A model generated the notes under the pieces. That model did not search any database. It was not told the origin of the DNA and saw only the letters and a list, made by a program, of their open reading frames with translations. A stretch of 64,000 bases of DNA, from NCBI RefSeq assembly GCF_900114995.1, contig NZ_FOUX01000004.1, forward strand, positions 868,001 to 932,000. Direction: 5' to 3'. The stretch is from Chitinophaga sp. YR627. Lineage in GTDB: Bacteria; Bacteroidota; Bacteroidia; Chitinophagales; Chitinophagaceae. The translations under genes and the position numbers were made by a program. This document shows, piece by piece, positions 60,248 to 64,000 of this stretch. Every line of letters begins with the position of its first letter. Position 1 is the first letter of the stretch.

Positions 60248-60676
60248 TTAGTTCTCTGCTAAACTGTCTAATATTTCATGTAACTGCTTTACCAGTTGTT
60301 TCCCTTCACTGGCGCCCATTGGCAAACTCTTCCGCAATGCAGCGGGTACTTTTACCGCCAGCTCTCTCAGTTGCTCGCCCTTATTGGTGATACTGATCTG
60401 TACCAGGCGCTCATCTTCCGTATCCCGCTTCCGTTTAACCAGCCCTTTCTGTTCCAGTCTTTTTAATAAAGGCGTCAGCGTACCACTATCCAGCCACAGC
60501 TGTAATCCGATCTCTTTCACAGATACCTGCTTATGTTCCCACAATACCAGCATCACCAGGTATTGCGGATAGGTCAGCTCCAGTTCCTCCAGTAAAGGCC
60601 GGTACAGACTGGTGATCTGCCGGGAAAGTGCATATAAAGGAAAACATAATTGGTTACTCAGATGCAGTACATCCAT
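60248..60676 (-). CDS. ohrR: OhrR, MarR family peroxide-sensing repressor
   Basis: The 142-residue winged-helix protein has the peroxide-sensing cysteine C11 in NQLCFPLYALSR, followed by TYPQYLVMLVLWEHKQVSVKEIG, the recognition helix SGTLTPLLKRLEQKGLV and the wing RKRDTEDERLVQISIT. Oxidation of the cysteine should release it from DNA. A palindromic operator lies 9-30 bases before its start, giving autoregulation and control of ohr. Confidence 0.94.
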   Translation of the reverse strand: MDVLHLSNQLCFPLYALSRQITSLYRPLLEELELTYPQYLVMLVLWEHKQVSVKEIGLQLWLDSGTLTPLLKRLEQKGLVKRKRDTEDERLVQISITNKGEQLRELAVKVPAALRKSLPMGASEGKQLVKQLHEILDSLAEN

Positions 60677-60684
60677 TTCAGTAA

Positions 60685-60706
60685 ATTTAATTGTGCAAAA
60701 TTAAAT
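60685..60706. promoter_or_regulatory. Probable OhrR operator
   Basis: ATTTAATT-GTGCAA-AATTAAAT is a perfect 8-bp inverted repeat with a 6-base spacer, AT-rich like known OhrR sites, just upstream of ohrR. Confidence 0.55.
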
Positions 60707-60901
60707 ATCATCATTCAGCATGCCTAATCAATTATATCTATTCCACTCCTGCCCGCTGACTATATCTACTCACAGATAATCTTCATTTCTACTCATTCCC
60801 ACTAACGGATTATCAGTCCAGAGCTGAAAATTTTTCCATCCACGTAAGGGTGCTTCTCTTTGTGCATTGTCTACCTTCGGGTAAAACACTTTTACGGCAC
60901 A

Positions 60902-61486
60902 TTGGAACCACTAAATGACCTTAAAACAGACAGTGCCTTACTTGAGCAGTACTTCCTTGAATATTTTGAGGTATTGCACAGTTATGCGCATACGATCCTA
61001 AAGGATAATGATGAGGCCAAGGATGCAGTACAGGCTGTTTTTATCCAGCTATGGCAGAAAAGAGAAAGCCTGCAGATCCGGCAATCTGTTAGGGCTTATC
61101 TCTACGCAGCCACCCATAACCACTGTCTGAATCATATCAAAAGCAGGAAGATCAGGCGGAAGCATTACGACAGATTTGCATCCGGCGCCTCATCCATCAG
61201 CATAACAGATATTGAACAGCAGATCGTATTTGCCGACATGAAAAAAGAAGTCCTGGAAGCCATGAAGGCCCTGCCTGACAAATGCCGGGAAATATTTTTC
61301 AAAAGCAGATTCGAGGAAAAGAGTTACAGTGAGATCGCAACAGAACTACAAATTTCAGTAAAGACAGTAGAAGCACAGATGGGCAAGGCATTACGCACAT
61401 TAAGAACGATCCTGTCTGAACGAACTTTCAGCTGGCTGATCATCAGTGCACAACTGATCTCCGTCCTGAAAGATCTCTTTCACTAA
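60902..61486 (+). CDS. ECF-type RNA polymerase sigma factor
   Basis: The product, about 194 residues, has sigma region 2 (LEQYFLEYFEVLHSYAHTILKDNDEAKDAVQAVFIQLWQKRESL) and region 4 (EVLEAMKALPDKCREIFFKSRFEEKSYSEIATELQISVKTVEAQMGKALRTLR). No ATG precedes region 2; the most likely start is a TTG at 60902, after a TACCTTCG -7-like element around 60872. It is followed by a FecR-type anti-sigma factor two bases downstream, the classical ECF/FecR signalling unit of Bacteroidota. Confidence 0.88.
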   Translation: MEPLNDLKTDSALLEQYFLEYFEVLHSYAHTILKDNDEAKDAVQAVFIQLWQKRESLQIRQSVRAYLYAATHNHCLNHIKSRKIRRKHYDRFASGASSISITDIEQQIVFADMKKEVLEAMKALPDKCREIFFKSRFEEKSYSEIATELQISVKTVEAQMGKALRTLRTILSERTFSWLIISAQLISVLKDLFH

Positions 61487-61488
61487 GT

Positions 61489-62424
61489 ATGGCACAAAAA
61501 GCTGAAAATATGAACGTGACAGATGAACTCCTGTCCAGGTATTTCTCCGGAGAGGCCTCTCCCGAAGAAGCCATGACCATTGATGACTGGAGAGACCGCA
61601 ATGACGGCAATAACAAAGAGTTTAATGCCCTGCGTACTGCCTGGAACGCAACAGGTGCACATCCCTATGTCGTACAAGATGCAAGAACGGCATGGCAGCA
61701 AATGCAGCCATTACCACAACGTCACCGCCCGCGACGTATCAGTATCACTACCTGGATTACCGCAGCCGCTGTACTGACCGGAATTGTCATTTCCCTGGCC
61801 ATTCTGTTACAGCCGGTACGCCAGTATACCATAGCTACTACTGCCAATGAAACCAGACAGCTTAAACTACCTGACGGCTCCGATCTGACACTCCTGGCCA
61901 GCAGTATGCTCACTTACCCGGAAACATTCGCAGCAGGAGAAAGGCATGTTACTTTGCAGGGCAGGGCCGGTTTTGATATCCATAGCATCCCGGAACAACC
62001 TTTTATCATTACGGCAGGTGGTTTACAGATAAAAGTCCTTGGCACTGCTTTTCATGTTGCTGAAGAGGATACAATTATCACGGTAAATGTGCTTACAGGA
62101 AAGATCCTCCTGTATACCAGCAGTGATACGTTACCTGTTGCCGGCGGACAAACAGCCATTTATAGTAAACACGACCAGCATATAAGATATCACCGCGTGT
62201 TTCACTTTGAAAACGAAGAGTTGTCTGCTGTCTGTAAAGCACTCTCAGCCGCTTATCAGACCAACATCATCATAGACCACCCTGCTATCGCTTCCCTGAA
62301 AATATCCAGCAACTTTGACAACAAATCCCTGGATTATATTCTCGAAGTCATTACTACCACCCTCAACATTCAATACACCCGTAAACCCGCAAAAAATGAA
62401 ATCCACTTCACCCAGGAGAATTAA
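61489..62424 (+). CDS. FecR family anti-sigma factor
   Basis: The 311-residue protein has an N-terminal cytoplasmic part (LLSRYFSGEASPEEAMTIDDWRD), one membrane helix (ITTWITAAAVLTGIVISLAILL), and the periplasmic FecR domain (IATTANETRQLKLPDGSDLTLLASSMLTYPETF ... ITAGGLQIKVLGTAFHV) with a C-terminal domain. It holds or activates the upstream sigma factor in response to an outer-membrane signal. It overlaps the start of the STN-barrel gene by 29 bases. Confidence 0.92.
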   Translation: MAQKAENMNVTDELLSRYFSGEASPEEAMTIDDWRDRNDGNNKEFNALRTAWNATGAHPYVVQDARTAWQQMQPLPQRHRPRRISITTWITAAAVLTGIVISLAILLQPVRQYTIATTANETRQLKLPDGSDLTLLASSMLTYPETFAAGERHVTLQGRAGFDIHSIPEQPFIITAGGLQIKVLGTAFHVAEEDTIITVNVLTGKILLYTSSDTLPVAGGQTAIYSKHDQHIRYHRVFHFENEELSAVCKALSAAYQTNIIIDHPAIASLKISSNFDNKSLDYILEVITTTLNIQYTRKPAKNEIHFTQEN

Positions 62425-63670
62425 TTATATCCTACACTGTATTATCGCTTTACTATTCTCTACACCTTTGTACGCCCAGCAATACGACAAAGCAGTAGTT
62501 AATATCACAACCTCACCCATCGATATTACTACACTCGCCAAAACCATTGCAAAACAAACAGGATTGGAGTATTCACTTAATATGCAAAACTCTTCCCTGA
62601 AAAAACGGATCACTTTACGCGCCGGCAACTGGCAATTAGCCAACATATTAAAACAGGTACAGCAACAGGCTAACCTGAGCTACAAGATCATCGGCGATCA
62701 TATCCTGTTTATGGATACCCGCTCTGGCGAAGGAAAGCGTAATTCCCTTGCGGCTGAAGCATCCAAAACAGCACCTGCACCAAGCGCACCTAATCATCAG
62801 AATGCCCGTCCTGCTGAAAGTAGCACAAGAAGAAACTTAGCTGAAACAACTATAGAGAACAATGGTCCTTTCGCCTTGGATGCTTTACCCACATCCGCTA
62901 TAAGCACAAGTGATACTGCTGTACAGCTGAATACAATTTCACAAACACAACAAGGCCCTCATTTCAAAAAAAGAGGCGCTAACTACAGAATGCCTGTGAC
63001 TAAAAAAACAAACAGGTCCGTAACAGGTACAACAACCACAGGTAGTAATACAATAACAACAGGCACGGGGAATACAACTGCGGCCGGTGCAAAAGAAAAC
63101 AGTACACCTAAACCCACTGCTACAGTCAGCAGTAATAACAATGATGAGGGAACGGTAAACTGGTACAAACCTTACCTGAAAGCAGGAGTAAGTGCAGATG
63201 AAATATTATATGGCAATGTATCGCTGATAACAGGTTTCAGATACCTGTATGGTATCGCATCTTACGGATTCACATCCTATGGTGGCAGATTTCGCTGGGG
63301 TGCAGGTATTCCTGTAAAACTCAATGAAACGCAACAGCTGCACATCACCTTTACAACGGGCACATTCAAATATCAGTTTAAAGACAGCCTGGGAGTAACC
63401 GATATCCATCTGAAAGAAAGACTGAACCGCTTTAGCCTGGGATGGTCTAAAACATTCGCAGAAAAATGGTCTTTACATGTACAGGTGCATTATAATGACC
63501 TCCGGAAAAAGGCCGATCAGGTTCCTCCGCCTATATTTGAAGATTATGGCGATCAGCGAAAGTTCAGGTATGGTAAGGCGCCATACACCATGAGCGAACG
63601 CTTTGGCACCCAAAATGATTATCAACGCTGGATAGGTGTTCAGTTATCCCTATACTACCACTTCTTTTAA
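62396..63670 (+). CDS. Outer-membrane protein with N-terminal STN domain
   Basis: The 424-residue protein has a signal peptide (ILHCIIALLFSTPLYAQ), an STN domain (SPIDITTLAKTIAKQTGLEYSLNMQNSSLKKRITLRAGNWQLANILKQVQQQANLSYKI), a long Thr/Asn/Ser-rich low-complexity linker (about 140-265) and a C-terminal beta-barrel region (KAGVSADEILYGNVSLITGFRYLYG ... WIGVQLSLYYHFF). The STN domain usually contacts FecR. The barrel is much smaller than a TonB receptor and has no plug, so this is an unusual signal transducer for the ECF/FecR unit. Confidence 0.8.
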   Translation: MKSTSPRRINYILHCIIALLFSTPLYAQQYDKAVVNITTSPIDITTLAKTIAKQTGLEYSLNMQNSSLKKRITLRAGNWQLANILKQVQQQANLSYKIIGDHILFMDTRSGEGKRNSLAAEASKTAPAPSAPNHQNARPAESSTRRNLAETTIENNGPFALDALPTSAISTSDTAVQLNTISQTQQGPHFKKRGANYRMPVTKKTNRSVTGTTTTGSNTITTGTGNTTAAGAKENSTPKPTATVSSNNNDEGTVNWYKPYLKAGVSADEILYGNVSLITGFRYLYGIASYGFTSYGGRFRWGAGIPVKLNETQQLHITFTTGTFKYQFKDSLGVTDIHLKERLNRFSLGWSKTFAEKWSLHVQVHYNDLRKKADQVPPPIFEDYGDQRKFRYGKAPYTMSERFGTQNDYQRWIGVQLSLYYHFF

Positions 63671-63675
63671 GGCAC

Positions 63676-64000
63676 TTAACTCAGCCACTTGCGCAAGGCA
63701 ATAGATTTCTCTCTGCTCACAACTACTTCCTCTGCCGGAGGGTGCAGGTCCAGCTTCAGCTTACCGTTGAAGGTCTGGTGTATCTTTCGGATAGAGGCGG
63801 CAGAGACAATATACTGTCTTGTAGCCCTGAAGAACTCTTTAGGATTCAACTCCTGCTCCAGTTCTTCCAATGTCTGATCGATGGCATAACGATCACCCTG
63901 CTCGGTAACCAGGTACACTAATTTATGTTCAGAAAAGAAATAGGCAATATGATGTACCATCACGGGAATAAACATATCCCTGTAAGACACCAGGAAACGG
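63676..64000 (-). CDS. LytTR response regulator, C-terminal part
   Basis: The reverse frame is open from the window edge and encodes a LytTR DNA-binding domain (FLVSYRDMFIPVMVHHIAYFFSEHKLVYLVTEQGDRYAIDQTLEELEQEL, then FFRATRQYIVSAASIRKIHQTFNGKLKLDL). The receiver domain lies beyond the window. The end (VVVSREKSIALRKWL) is the typical terminus of the family. Confidence 0.9.
   Translation of the reverse strand, partial: RFLVSYRDMFIPVMVHHIAYFFSEHKLVYLVTEQGDRYAIDQTLEELEQELNPKEFFRATRQYIVSAASIRKIHQTFNGKLKLDLHPPAEEVVVSREKSIALRKWLS

Noticed and set aside
1..64000. CRISPR array
   Set aside because: No set of regularly spaced 24-40 bp direct repeats was seen; the only tandem array is the 10-bp iterons at 9958-9997.

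Overview
The window reads as chromosome of a Bacteroidota bacterium, most likely a Chitinophaga-like member of the Chitinophagaceae. The pointers are the -7 promoter element TAnnTTTG in front of several genes and the tRNA, start codons without Shine-Dalgarno sequences, a TonB-dependent receptor paired with a DUF4249 lipoprotein, an ECF sigma/FecR pair, LytTR regulators, and many lipoprotein signal peptides. The genus is inferred, not proven.

Layout. 1-7.7 kb is core housekeeping: a B12-binding protein, glnS and gltX converging on a perfect 60-bp palindrome, a polysaccharide deacetylase, a lipoprotein, TatD and a type I asparaginase. 7.7-12.7 kb is an accessory island beside tRNA-Ser(GGA). It holds a large serine recombinase whose frame runs antisense through the tRNA, a coupled 59-codon gene, an acidic small protein, 10-bp iterons, a truncated IS, a DUF2461 pseudogene and a sialidase-like lipoprotein. 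12.7-28.9 kb holds regulators (HxlR, CheY-like, OmpR-type with its kinase, Crp/Fnr, AraC, a sigma-54 activator, LysR) interleaved with an OYE reductase, a thioredoxin, four alpha/beta hydrolases, a DMT transporter and an ABM-domain protein. 29-36.4 kb holds a TPR sensor kinase, a LytS/LytTR-type two-component pair, and a DUF4249/TonB-receptor pair.

37.9-53.2 kb is the most interesting region: a complete contractile phage-tail-like particle (myotailocin) locus without head, packaging, replication or integration genes. In order it has a divergent tail-terminator-like gene, a holin-like protein, an amidase endolysin, sheath, tube, a tail assembly chaperone with a -1 frame extension (candidate programmed frameshift), a tape measure, hub, spike, gp25-like and J/I-like baseplate proteins, and a set of fibre proteins. 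Two fibre proteins share an N-terminal docking module. A third carries a LamG-like domain and a GH16-like fold whose catalytic acids appear replaced (Q-I-N-M-D instead of E-x-D-x-E), which suggests a glycolytic enzyme converted into a glycan receptor-binding protein. Tight stop/start overlaps indicate one late operon. Release by holin/endolysin lysis fits a tailocin better than a type VI secretion system.

53.3-64 kb returns to ordinary chromosome: a secreted tail-fibre-like protein, an MBL-fold hydrolase behind a Crp-type regulator, a secreted coiled-coil protein, a cytochrome b561/sulfite-oxidase-like fusion, an ohrR-ohr peroxide defence pair with a visible operator, and an ECF sigma/FecR/STN-barrel signalling unit. 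The window ends inside a LytTR regulator.

All family calls were made by eye from sequence; no database search was run.
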